Below are positions 7,201 through 13,026 of a stretch of DNA of 14,459 nt, one piece after another. Each line of letters begins with the position of its first letter. The first letter of the stretch is position 1. The notes beneath the pieces were generated by a model that made no database searches, was not told where the DNA came from, and saw nothing but the letters and a program-made list of their open reading frames with translations. Source of the stretch: Streptococcus oralis (GTDB lineage Bacteria; Bacillota; Bacilli; Lactobacillales; Streptococcaceae). Both the position numbers and the translations under genes were made by a program. Where the stretch lies: the NCBI GenBank assembly GCA_937930605.1, contig CALHBZ010000343.1:1-14459 (forward strand), written 5' to 3'.

Positions 7201-7966
7201 CTTTGTAATCGTCAGCTCGTGCAACGAAATCAGTGCCAGCTGGAAGCATATCGCGAATCTTGTTTGGAAGAGGATAAGCAGGAGTCGAGTTAGTAAATTT
7301 ATACTCCACTCTGTAGATCGTATCCGTCTGTTTGGTAGAATCCTCAGGCAATTTTCCTTTAGAGGAAGTGTCTCCAGACTCTACTTCTTTTGAAGGAATC
7401 TTATCCTTTCCCAAGATGATTTTCGGTTTTTTATTACGAAGTCCCGAATTAACGAAGGTTACCAGATTTCGATAAACTTTATCAATTTCTTCTTGCTTGG
7501 TTGCAGTTTGAAGCACACCATCAGCGGCTGTCATCACGCCGTTCAAGATTTCTAGACTATCGTCTGTCTTACTTGAGAAGTCCTTGCTACGCAAGTTTTT
7601 GAGGTAGTTCTCTAAAGTGCTCTTGTTTAGACTTGCATTTGCTGTCGCTGGTTGAACAGTGGCTACAGCTGACTGAGCATTTTTAAAGGCAATCGAATCT
7701 GTCGCTTGACTTGTCTCTGTCGCAGCAGATTCAGCAGATTTCTGCATTTCACGGCTAGACTCTGCTTGAGATATTTCACCAGCCTCTGCCGAAACTTGAG
7801 ACTCTAGTTTCTGCTCCACCTTCTCTGTCACCGCAAGTTCATCTGCATGAGTTACCTGAGTCGCTCCAAGAGAAGCCGGAGCAAATAAAAATCCAATTGC
7901 AAGGGAGACAGTAGCAACTGACAACTTGCGAATTGAATATTTTATCTCTCTATCCTGAAAAAACAT
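4202..7966 (-). CDS. YSIRK/LPXTG surface protein with SHIRT repeats and Rib domain (Periscope-type)
   Basis: Wall-anchored protein of 1254 aa. Order: YSIRK signal peptide (YSIRKLSVATVS 10-21, cleavage near Ala41); Ser/Glu/Ala-rich linker (42-105); helical module resembling FIVAR (about 110-180); four diverged SHIRT-like repeats (about 217-302, 305-390, 391-472, 476-558); five near-identical 85-residue SHIRT repeats (559-983, typical YRFESATAGKxLP and GTWTFKGY); a Rib/alpha-like domain (about 988-1065); one more SHIRT repeat (1070-1149); a Pro-Gln stretch (1153-1175); LPNTG (1219-1223), hydrophobic segment and charged tail. SHIRT repeats are known as rigid rods in streptococcal 'Periscope' proteins, where copy number sets how far the tip projects. 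Here the tip would be the helical module; its ligand is unknown. The ATG at 7966 has an AAGGAGGGC ribosome site six bases upstream. Monocistronic. Confidence 0.95.
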   Translation of the reverse strand: MFFQDREIKYSIRKLSVATVSLAIGFLFAPASLGATQVTHADELAVTEKVEQKLESQVSAEAGEISQAESSREMQKSAESAATETSQATDSIAFKNAQSAVATVQPATANASLNKSTLENYLKNLRSKDFSSKTDDSLEILNGVMTAADGVLQTATKQEEIDKVYRNLVTFVNSGLRNKKPKIILGKDKIPSKEVESGDTSSKGKLPEDSTKQTDTIYRVEYKFTNSTPAYPLPNKIRDMLPAGTDFVARADDYKDASKVDTSTVTVPTGTWTFHGFDADKYGKAIAGTKVKTITGSWSFTPNGIDYQFQSTDPDFVLPDHITKLTPKNPIDYKMGGLFLTEVDAEQPSETTYVDRANKVTWTFTGYDKEKIVVAKGRQTFLGSWVPTPNPEYVFKSSKAGVPLSQSILGMLPSDEASYKVGDTIVAKQPAKESVVEEEKDYVWTFKGYDQKNATYNGRRVTFTGIWEVTPRPHHVSYAFVSETAGVDLPEFIQKKAPKDSSSYYNTQKVVPEEPTTKTYKDDVNDGTWTFTGYDAKSKIVKKADLTFTGKWAFKANQYQAGYRFESATAGKDLPVAITALSPNDSVTYVNGAAVSAKQPAKTIYTDTVHDGTWTFKGYAANNAVVNKANVEFVGKWSFEANKYQTNYRFESATAGKQLPAEITGLTPSDSATYLNGVAVSAKQPIQTTYVDSANDGIWKFKRYIPAGAVVNKTNVTFVGQWEFRANKYQASYRFESATAGKDLPVAITALSPNDSVTYENGNPVSAKQPAKTIYTDTVHDGTWVFKGYAVDNAVVNKDNVEFVGKWAFEANKYQASYRFESATAGKQLPAEIKGLTPSDSATYLNGVAVSAKQPIQTTYVDSANDGIWKFKRYIPAGAVVNKTNVTFVGQWEFRANKYQANYRFESATADKALPAAIASLTPSDSAAYENGNTVSAQQPSQTTYTDSVNDGTWTFKGYDAASAVVNKANVVFVGKWEFKANPTNAETYTPQVTEETIKVGETPDLTDNVTNLPSLPAGTKVVDITPAGQIDTTKPGTYSGTVRVDYPDGSSTKVLVPVNVLPAPVIETYKVTYRFESATADNNLPTEVLSLLPQSGTYTTSSSAAIAFVPEVPMPVEVAVANGTWTFLGYQEVEEGGNLTFVGKWGFEDKQAPSPQPQPQPQPSPVPPVTPEVKPDQETDSADKAQMNQLVKPESKPVANDKPAVPIPAVDKAKQATLPNTGSTSLISIEGATTSAILAGLGGLLLGRKREDD
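5018..6292 (-). repeat. Tandem array of five 255-bp SHIRT repeats, including a 510-bp dimer duplication
   Basis: Five in-frame units of exactly 255 bp (85 aa) fill this interval. In translation order: A (6292-6038), B (6037-5783), A' (5782-5528), B' (5527-5273) and a fifth unit (5272-5018). By hand alignment B and B' differ at 9 of 255 bases, and A and A' at about 20 of 255. A+B (5783-6292) and A'+B' (5273-5782) are therefore a duplicated 510-bp dimer. The first four SHIRT-like repeats and the last one of the protein are much more diverged. High DNA identity makes the array prone to copy-number change by recombination or slippage. Confidence 0.93.
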
Positions 7967-7995
7967 TTCAGCCCTCCTTTTCTTTTATAACTTTT

Positions 7996-8024
7996 ATTCT
8001 ACCATAACTGACTGATATTATCGA
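7996..8024 (-). promoter_or_regulatory. Promoter of the SHIRT surface-protein gene
   Basis: TCGATA (-35, 8024-8019, four of six consensus bases), a 17-bp spacer and TGG-TAGAAT (extended -10, 8001-7996) predict a start near 7989, about 23 nt before the ATG. The DNA upstream (8025-8160) is very AT-rich and contains no gene I can support. Confidence 0.55.
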
Positions 8025-8163
8025 ATTTTTGCTCTAAATCTTTTAAAAATTATCTGGCGATATTTTTTTATAATATACAACTATTTTAAAAGTTTATTCT
8101 ATAAAATAATTATAATAATAAACTTCTGTAGATTTAATTTTACTTGATTCTACAAGACATATC

Positions 8164-8200
8164 AAAAGGGGGAGAACAAATTTTGTTCTCTCCCACTATT
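8164..8200 (-). terminator. Terminator of the obgE / small-protein unit
   Basis: The minus strand reads GGGAGAGAACAAA, then TTTGTTCTCCCCC around a central base, then TTTTGAT: a GC-rich stem of about 13 bp with one mismatch and a T-run at its 3' side. It lies about 55-90 nt beyond the stop codon of the 57-aa gene and closes the transcript before the surface-protein promoter. Confidence 0.85.
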
Positions 8201-8254
8201 AGCTTTTCAACTTCTACTACAAATTTCAAAGAGTTTTTTATCAATATCGATAGG

Positions 8255-8428
8255 CTATTTTTCTTCTTTATCAACCTTCTCATTGTCTTTTTTTTCTCGT
8301 GCTAATCTAAGGGCACGTTTGGGATTGAGACGATTAAACAATTCTTCTAGTTTCTTTTCATTCCATACGTCTGCTGCGGAGACAAAATTTCCATCTGCAT
8401 CTCGGAATGATATCGGTTTATCTCCCAT
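8255..8428 (-). CDS. Small hypothetical protein (57 aa) coupled to obgE
   Basis: The frame encodes MGDKPISFRDADGNF and continues to DKEEK before a TAG stop: 57 aa, highly charged (Lys/Glu/Arg/Asp-rich second half), with no membrane segment or signal peptide. An AGGAGA ribosome site (8439-8434) overlaps the obgE stop codon, with six bases to the ATG at 8428. Translation is therefore probably coupled to obgE. I recall a short conserved protein at this position downstream of obgE in pneumococci, but could not check it. The N-terminal part (FRDADGNFVSAADVWNEKK) looks folded, while the tail is probably disordered. Function unknown; position suggests a link to ObgE or ribosomes, which is inference only. 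Confidence 0.85.
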   Translation of the reverse strand: MGDKPISFRDADGNFVSAADVWNEKKLEELFNRLNPKRALRLAREKKDNEKVDKEEK

Positions 8429-8437
8429 ATCAATCTC

Positions 8438-9748
8438 CTAGTCTACAAATTCAAACTCAAATTTACCGATTCGAACCAAGTCTCCATCTTTGGCACCACG
8501 CGCACGAAGGGCTTCGTCAACTCCCATACCACGTAACTGACGAGCAAACTTCATGACAGATTCGTCACGGTCAAAGTTGGTCATGTTAAAGAGTTTCATG
8601 AGTTTTTCACCAGAAAGTACCCATGTAGCATCATCGTCACGGCTAATTTCAAAGGCTTTTTCTTCCTCATTAAAGCCATAGTAAGCTTCTTCTTCCATAT
8701 CAGACTCGTCATAGAGCAAGAACTCTGGAGTCTTATCTAACAATTCAGCTGTCGCATCCAAAAGGGGTGCCAACCCTTGTTTGGTTAAACCAGAAATAGG
8801 GAAGATGGCTGGAAGTTCTTCAAACTCATCGTAGTTTGCTGCCAATTTCTTCTTGAAGGCTTTCAGATTTTCCTGACTTTCAGGCATGTCCATCTTGTTA
8901 GCTACAATAATCTGTGGACGCTCCATCAGACGAAGGTTGTATGATTCCAATTCTTTATTGATAGCAAGATAATCTTCGTAAGGATCACGTCCTTCGCTGG
9001 CCGACATATCGATGATATGAAGGATAACTCGAGTGCGTTCAATATGACGAAGGAACTGAGTCCCCAAGCCGACACCCTGACTAGCTCCCTCAATCAAACC
9101 GGGAAGATCCGCCACGGCAAAAGATTCACCTGATTGTGTACGAACCATGCCTAAATTAGGGACAATAGTCGTAAAGTGGTAGGCACCGATTTTGGGCTTA
9201 GCAGAGGTAATCACGCTAAGAAGGGTTGATTTCCCGACAGAGGGGAAACCTACCAAACCGACATCCGCTAAGATTTTTAATTCTAGTTGCAACTCACGTT
9301 CCTGACCCGGCTCTCCATTTTCCGAAATTTCAGGTGCAGGATTTTTTGGTGTTGCAAAGCGGATATTTCCACGACCACCTCGACCGCCATGTGCCACGAT
9401 AAATTCTTGGCCATGCTCAATCAAGTCTGTAATGACTTTACCTGTCTCTGCATCGCGTACAGTCGTTCCTTGTGGTACGCGAACACGAAGGTCTTCTGCA
9501 CCACGCCCATGCATTCCTTTGGTCATCCCTTTTTCACCGGATTCGGCCTTAAAATGACGGTTATAGCGGAAATCCATCAAGGTACGCAAGCCTTCGTCTA
9601 CAACGAAAACAACGTTACCTCCACGTCCGCCATCACCACCCCAAGGACCGCCATTCGGGACATATTTTTCACGGCGAAAGGCAACCATACCATCGCCACC
9701 ATTACCAGCCTTGACCTTAATCTTGGCTGTATCTAAAAACATACTCAT
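8438..9748 (-). CDS. obgE: Obg family GTPase ObgE/CgtA
   Basis: Essential, ribosome-associated cytoplasmic GTPase with a late role in 50S subunit assembly and in coupling growth to stress signals. The 436 residues match the family length and layout. A glycine-rich Obg fold (about 1-158) has repeated GG motifs such as [13 protein letters not shown] (33-45). The G domain contains GFPSVGKST (167-175, G1), TT (193-194, G2), DLPG (214-217, G3), NKMD (284-287, G4) and ISG (318-320, G5). A C-terminal OCT domain covers about 358-436. The ATG at 9748 has only a weak GAGAAG ribosome site; a second ATG two codons in is equally possible. Upstream lies a hairpin terminator; downstream is the coupled 57-aa gene. 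No clear promoter of its own is visible, so it probably relies partly on read-through. Confidence 0.97.
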   Translation of the reverse strand: MSMFLDTAKIKVKAGNGGDGMVAFRREKYVPNGGPWGGDGGRGGNVVFVVDEGLRTLMDFRYNRHFKAESGEKGMTKGMHGRGAEDLRVRVPQGTTVRDAETGKVITDLIEHGQEFIVAHGGRGGRGNIRFATPKNPAPEISENGEPGQERELQLELKILADVGLVGFPSVGKSTLLSVITSAKPKIGAYHFTTIVPNLGMVRTQSGESFAVADLPGLIEGASQGVGLGTQFLRHIERTRVILHIIDMSASEGRDPYEDYLAINKELESYNLRLMERPQIIVANKMDMPESQENLKAFKKKLAANYDEFEELPAIFPISGLTKQGLAPLLDATAELLDKTPEFLLYDESDMEEEAYYGFNEEEKAFEISRDDDATWVLSGEKLMKLFNMTNFDRDESVMKFARQLRGMGVDEALRARGAKDGDLVRIGKFEFEFVD

Positions 9749-9763
9749 ATTTTCTTCTCACTT

Positions 9764-9787
9764 TAAAAAGGACTGGAAAATCCAGTC
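9764..9787 (-). terminator. Hairpin terminator or attenuator ahead of obgE
   Basis: GACTGGA and TCCAGTC (9787-9781 and 9777-9771 on the minus strand) form a perfect 7-bp stem with a three-base loop, followed by CTTTTTAAAG. The hairpin lies between the DUF4044 gene (stop 9814) and the obgE start (9748). It should end or attenuate the lafB-lafA transcript. A weak promoter-like pair (GTGACT, then TAAAGT) overlaps it, but I would not call it. Confidence 0.7.
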
Positions 9788-9813
9788 ACTAAACAATCCT
9801 GATTTATCACATT

Positions 9814-9948
9814 TTATAGATTACTCAACGCACCTATTGCTGTTGCAAAAATACCAAGCAAACTTGCAAGCAACATGACAATAACAATCAATAATGTTAA
9901 TTTTTCAAACATTGTTTTTTTACGTTTTCCTTCATCTCCGAAAGCCAT
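9814..9948 (-). CDS. DUF4044-type small membrane protein (44 aa)
   Basis: The frame reads MAFGDEGKRKKTMFEKL, then a single hydrophobic segment (about residues 18-40, LTLLIVIVMLL onward), and ends SNL: 44 aa. Start is ATG 9948-9946 with a strong AAAGGAGA ribosome site (9960-9953). The basic N-terminus followed by one membrane helix suggests an N-in single-span protein. It resembles the DUF4044 family that I remember at this locus in pneumococci; function is unknown. It follows the PspC-domain gene by 42 nt and precedes a terminator, so it is probably the last gene of the glycolipid operon. Confidence 0.85.
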   Translation of the reverse strand: MAFGDEGKRKKTMFEKLTLLIVIVMLLASLLGIFATAIGALSNL

Positions 9949-9990
9949 GTGGTCTCCTTTTCAATTTATTTTTATTTTTTAAATTATAGC

Positions 9991-10182
9991 TTAATAGTCT
10001 GTAGAGACTGGCGCAATTATCCATAGGATTATGTAAGCAAGTACCCCTGCCCCATAACAAAAGGCAAGAACTCCCCAAATCACACGGACAATGGTAGGGT
10101 CAATATCAAAATAATGGGCTACACCTGCGCAAACACCTCCAATTTTTTGATCTCTACCACTTCTCATAAATTTTTTTGCCAT
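9991..10182 (-). CDS. PspC-domain small membrane protein
   Basis: A 63-aa protein consisting almost only of a PspC domain: basic N-terminus (AKKFMRSGRDQK), the conserved GGVCAGVAHYFDIDPTIVR (residues 15-33), then a membrane segment (about 34-57). In other bacteria PspC proteins sense envelope stress; in Firmicutes stand-alone forms like this are common and poorly characterised. There is no PspA or PspB partner in the window. The ATG at 10182 has an AGGAG ribosome site eight bases upstream. The gene starts 22 nt after the lafA stop and probably belongs to the same transcript, which fits a role in membrane integrity, but that is inference. Confidence 0.92.
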   Translation of the reverse strand: MAKKFMRSGRDQKIGGVCAGVAHYFDIDPTIVRVIWGVLAFCYGAGVLAYIILWIIAPVSTDY

Positions 10183-10204
10183 ATTTTATTCTCCTATATT
10201 TTTA

Positions 10205-11521
10205 CTAATCTCTCCAGTAATCCCGGATGCTAGACAACTGCTTTTTAGAAGCCTTTAATATTCGTTTGGATTCTTTAACTGGAGCTGAAACAGCCTGCTG
10301 AGGTAGATAAAGAACCGTCTTCAGGAATCGCTGTGTCATGGGTTCGTCGCCACGTAGCTCCTGCTCAAATTTATTTGAAATAATGGCATCGAGATAAAAC
10401 TCATGGACTCGTTTCCCAAAATTCTCAGCCGAAATCTCATACAACTTGTCAGCTAACTTCTGCTCATCCATATCTGGAGTGGCAATCAAGGCCTCCAAAA
10501 TAGCACCTGCTAAATCATGTTCTCCATAGTAGAGGGTTCCAAACATCTTGTCACTGATCAGATTATCCAGATAAGGATTGCCATGAGCGATGACAGGCGT
10601 TCCACTGGCTAGACTCTCTAGATAAGTCAGGCCTTGGGTTTCACTAGTGGATGCAGAGATAAAGAAATCTGCCGCCTTATAGTACAAGGCTGTTTCACTT
10701 GGAGCTATCATACCAGTAAAAATCACCTGATCTTGAATTTGCAACTGGACTGCTTGTTCTTTCAGACTGTCCAGATAAGGACCGTCACCAGCAACAACCA
10801 GCTTCACCTTGTTTTCTTCTTTCAAAACCTGCACAAAGGCGGCTAGGACCGCTTGGATATTCTTCTCATAGGAGATACGAGAAAGACTCAGTAACATTTT
10901 CTCATCTTCTTGAATTCCAAGTTTAGATCGAAGGGTAGCTAAATTCTCTTCTTTAATCTCAGGTCGTTCAAATTTAGCTAGCTCAATACCAGTTGGGATA
11001 ACACGTTTTTCAACCTTGACTTTGTACTTAGAGAGAAGATCCCGAACAATCTCACTAGGACAAATCACTCCATCAACATCGTGAAGGAAGCCCCGTACCA
11101 GATATTTTACCATACTTGGACGAATCAGCATCCCCTTAGCAATATAATGCACATAATCTTCGTACTGGGTATGGTAGGTATGAATAACAGGAATTTTCAA
11201 TTCTCTTGCAATCCAAATCCCTAGCAAACCTAGTGAAAACTCTGTTTGCGTATGAATGATATCTAGCTGATACTGTTTAGCAATTTCAAGTGCCTTTGTA
11301 AAGCCACGATAAGCAAAACGTCGATCCTTAAATGCAAAGAAAGGAACACTCGGAATTCGGATAATTTGCCAATCCTCGTAGCGGTTCACGTCTTTATCAG
11401 TGGTTGTAAAGATAAAAACTGCATGTCCTTGCTTTTCAAGCTCTGTCTTTAAGGTTCGAATACTGGTCGCAACCCCAGAAACCTGAGGGAAATAGGTGTC
11501 AGTAAATAAACCAATTCGCAT
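10205..11521 (-). CDS. lafA: GT4 glycosyltransferase, probable 1,2-diacylglycerol 3-glucosyltransferase
   Basis: A peripheral membrane enzyme of 438 aa with the GT-B fold. In pneumococci the gene at this position transfers glucose from UDP-glucose to diacylglycerol, giving the monoglucosyl lipid that CpoA/LafB extends and that serves as lipoteichoic acid anchor. Visible features: N-terminal DTYFPQVSGVATSI (8-21, glycine loop at the active site), HTYHTQYED (114-122), GDGPYL (245-250, donor-domain loop) and the E-x7-E retaining-GT motif (E294, E302) in ETQGLTYLESLASG. The Lys/Arg-rich C-terminal tail (about 416-438) probably helps membrane binding. The GAGGTAAT ribosome site overlaps the cpoA stop codon, so the two are translationally coupled (8-nt gap). 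Substrate assignment comes from synteny with pneumococcus and remembered similarity. Confidence 0.9.
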   Translation of the reverse strand: MRIGLFTDTYFPQVSGVATSIRTLKTELEKQGHAVFIFTTTDKDVNRYEDWQIIRIPSVPFFAFKDRRFAYRGFTKALEIAKQYQLDIIHTQTEFSLGLLGIWIARELKIPVIHTYHTQYEDYVHYIAKGMLIRPSMVKYLVRGFLHDVDGVICPSEIVRDLLSKYKVKVEKRVIPTGIELAKFERPEIKEENLATLRSKLGIQEDEKMLLSLSRISYEKNIQAVLAAFVQVLKEENKVKLVVAGDGPYLDSLKEQAVQLQIQDQVIFTGMIAPSETALYYKAADFFISASTSETQGLTYLESLASGTPVIAHGNPYLDNLISDKMFGTLYYGEHDLAGAILEALIATPDMDEQKLADKLYEISAENFGKRVHEFYLDAIISNKFEQELRGDEPMTQRFLKTVLYLPQQAVSAPVKESKRILKASKKQLSSIRDYWRD

Positions 11522-11529
11522 AGATTACC

Positions 11530-12573
11530 TCACTTTTTGCCCAAAGCTGCCTGTTCCTGATAGAACTTCAACCAGATTTCCAACAAATGCTCCTCCGAGT
11601 ACTCTTTAGAAATCTCTCTAGCTTTTTCTTTCAAGTCTTTCAACTTTTCAGGATGATTTTTGTATTCGAGAATGGCTTCTCTCATCTCTGAAACATCACT
11701 TGTAGCACGATAATTCCCATCGAGAATGACCTTATATAGATCTAAATCCCTCAACATAATAGGCGCCTCGCAACTAGCTGCCTCTAAGATGGTCATCGGG
11801 AATAATTCGTTGTAACTTGGTAGCAAGAAGAGATCCGCCAAAGCGTAGAGTTCTCGCATTCGCTCTGGAGGAACAATACCTGGGAAAATTAGATTTTTAG
11901 GTGGATTGTCCATGATTTTTTTATAGCGTTCATAACCATCTGTCATCCCGCCAAATGAAAAACCACCGGCCCAGATAAAAGTAATTTCTGTCAATTCCTC
12001 CGCAAGACGTATAAAGTCATCAATTCCTTTACGCTTCTGAACCTGACCTGCACCGACAACAACAAACTGATCTTCAGCTAAATCCATTTCCTGACGAAGT
12101 TTTGCTACTTGGTCAGCTGGTAGTGGATGCCATTTTTCCTTATTTACAAAGTTTGGAATATAAGTTACTTTTTCACGTGGAATACCAGCTGCTACTAAAT
12201 CCTCGATAAACATGGGATTAACCACCACCAAGTGTTCCATTCGGTTGTAAAAGGAAAAAACATAGTGTTTGACAATTCCTTTTAGGAAAAATGGAATCTT
12301 CAAACTCCCCTCAAGCGTATCAGGCAAAAAATGCACATAGCCAATTTTTCTCCCAGAGCGTTTCTTTTGAAATGTAGATAAATAATAAGGGAAATCAATG
12401 GTATGAAAGTGAGTTACATCTGCCTCAACAGGAAGGTTCTCCGTAACAATTAACTGGTCTTTGGCATCACGGTGAAGGAGACTAACCAATTCTCTATAAG
12501 CTCCTGACACTCCTTGACCAGCTACTTTTTCACTTGAACTCAGCATATTAATACGCAATTTTTCGTTTTCCAT
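11530..12573 (-). CDS. cpoA: GT4 glycosyltransferase CpoA/LafB, galactosyl-glucosyl-diacylglycerol synthase
   Basis: Peripheral membrane glycosyltransferase; the pneumococcal enzyme adds galactose to glucosyl-diacylglycerol, forming the major diglycosyl lipid, and mutations affect beta-lactam susceptibility. Also called lafB. Features, numbered from the ATG at 12573 (347 aa): HFHTIDFPYYLS (55-66), YVHFLPD (79-85), GAGQVQKRKGIDDF (174-187, donor-site start), and the E-x7-E motif ELFPMTILE (E256, E264). It is first in the operon cpoA-lafA-PspC-DUF4044, whose promoter is immediately upstream. The start is unsettled: an ATG at 12582 overlaps the -10 box, so it cannot be on that transcript; the ATG at 12573 falls at the expected start site; a TTG at 12558 or an ATG at 12546 would leave a leader but lack strong ribosome sites. 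Confidence 0.92.
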   Translation of the reverse strand: MENEKLRINMLSSSEKVAGQGVSGAYRELVSLLHRDAKDQLIVTENLPVEADVTHFHTIDFPYYLSTFQKKRSGRKIGYVHFLPDTLEGSLKIPFFLKGIVKHYVFSFYNRMEHLVVVNPMFIEDLVAAGIPREKVTYIPNFVNKEKWHPLPADQVAKLRQEMDLAEDQFVVVGAGQVQKRKGIDDFIRLAEELTEITFIWAGGFSFGGMTDGYERYKKIMDNPPKNLIFPGIVPPERMRELYALADLFLLPSYNELFPMTILEAASCEAPIMLRDLDLYKVILDGNYRATSDVSEMREAILEYKNHPEKLKDLKEKAREISKEYSEEHLLEIWLKFYQEQAALGKK

Positions 12574-12580
12574 ACCTTTC

Positions 12581-12609
12581 ATTATACCATTTTATTTCCA
12601 GAAAATCAG
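12581..12609 (-). promoter_or_regulatory. Promoter of the cpoA-lafA operon (extended -10)
   Basis: TGG plus a perfect TATAAT (12586-12581) form an extended -10; the -35 (CTGATT, 12609-12604, 17-bp spacing) is poor. The TGGTATAATG core is identical to those ahead of metK and the helicase. The predicted start lies near 12574, directly beside the chosen cpoA start codon. Confidence 0.7.
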
Positions 12610-12668
12610 CAAAAGAAAGAAGAGACTAGAGGAAAAAGAAGAATTTATCCTATTTTCCAATCGTCTCT
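12609..12668 (-). terminator. Probable terminator of the dnaG-rpoD-DUF59 unit
   Basis: Two stacked stems, AGAGAC/GTCTCT (12621-12626 with 12663-12668) and GGAAAA/TTTTCC (12631-12636 with 12653-12658), are separated by a symmetrical 4-by-4 internal loop. On the minus strand they are followed by TCTTTCTTTT. It begins about 16 nt after the DUF59 stop codon and ends just before the cpoA promoter. It is less compact than the other terminators here. Confidence 0.5.
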
Positions 12669-12683
12669 CCTATTTTTTACTGT

Positions 12684-13013
12684 TTATTTAATTCCTAGGG
12701 CGATACGTGCATAGCGACTCATTTTTTCAACAGTCCAAGCTGGATACCAGACCAATTTAACTTCGGTATTGGTTACCTCAGGCACATCTGTCATCGCATC
12801 GTGTATCTGATCTGTTAAGAGGTCAGCCAGTGGACAGCCCATAGTTGTCAAGGTCATATCAATTTCAGTGTGACCAGTTTCACCATCAAAACGAATTTCA
12901 TAAATCAAACCTAGGTTGACAATATCAATTCCCAACTCAGGGTCAATGACTTCTTCTAAGGCATTTAAAATGCGGGTTTTGATATTTTCAATTTGCTCTT
13001 CTGTATAAGCCAT
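12684..13013 (-). CDS. DUF59/MIP18-family protein, probable Fe-S cluster assembly factor (SufT-like)
   Basis: A 109-aa single-domain cytoplasmic protein of the FeS_assembly_P (DUF59) family, thought to help mature Fe-S proteins. Key features: DPELGIDIVNLGLIY (24-38), TLTTMGCPL (54-62) with the conserved Cys60, and VKLVWYPAW (85-93). I chose the ATG at 13013 because the GAGGAT ribosome site (13023-13018) stands at correct spacing; the in-frame ATG two codons earlier touches that site, and the longer frame to 13046 would overlap the end of rpoD. It starts 13 nt after the rpoD stop, so it belongs to the dnaG-rpoD transcript. Its substrate is unknown. No other suf gene is in the window. Confidence 0.92.
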   Translation of the reverse strand: MAYTEEQIENIKTRILNALEEVIDPELGIDIVNLGLIYEIRFDGETGHTEIDMTLTTMGCPLADLLTDQIHDAMTDVPEVTNTEVKLVWYPAWTVEKMSRYARIALGIK

Positions 13014-13026
13014 GTTCATCCTCACT

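Noticed and set aside
7037..7393. 118-aa plus-strand open frame and similar frames under the surface-protein gene
   Set aside because: Antisense shadows of a clear repeat protein with a signal peptide and sorting signal.
8025..8160. Possible gene or mobile-element remnant in the AT-rich gap upstream of the surface-protein gene
   Set aside because: No open frame with a ribosome site and no terminal inverted repeats; only a short TGTAGA/TCTACA pairing is visible.
9287..9736. 149-aa plus-strand open frame
   Set aside because: It lies wholly antisense to obgE, whose GTPase motifs are unmistakable; the frame shows no plausible domain and no ribosome site was evident.
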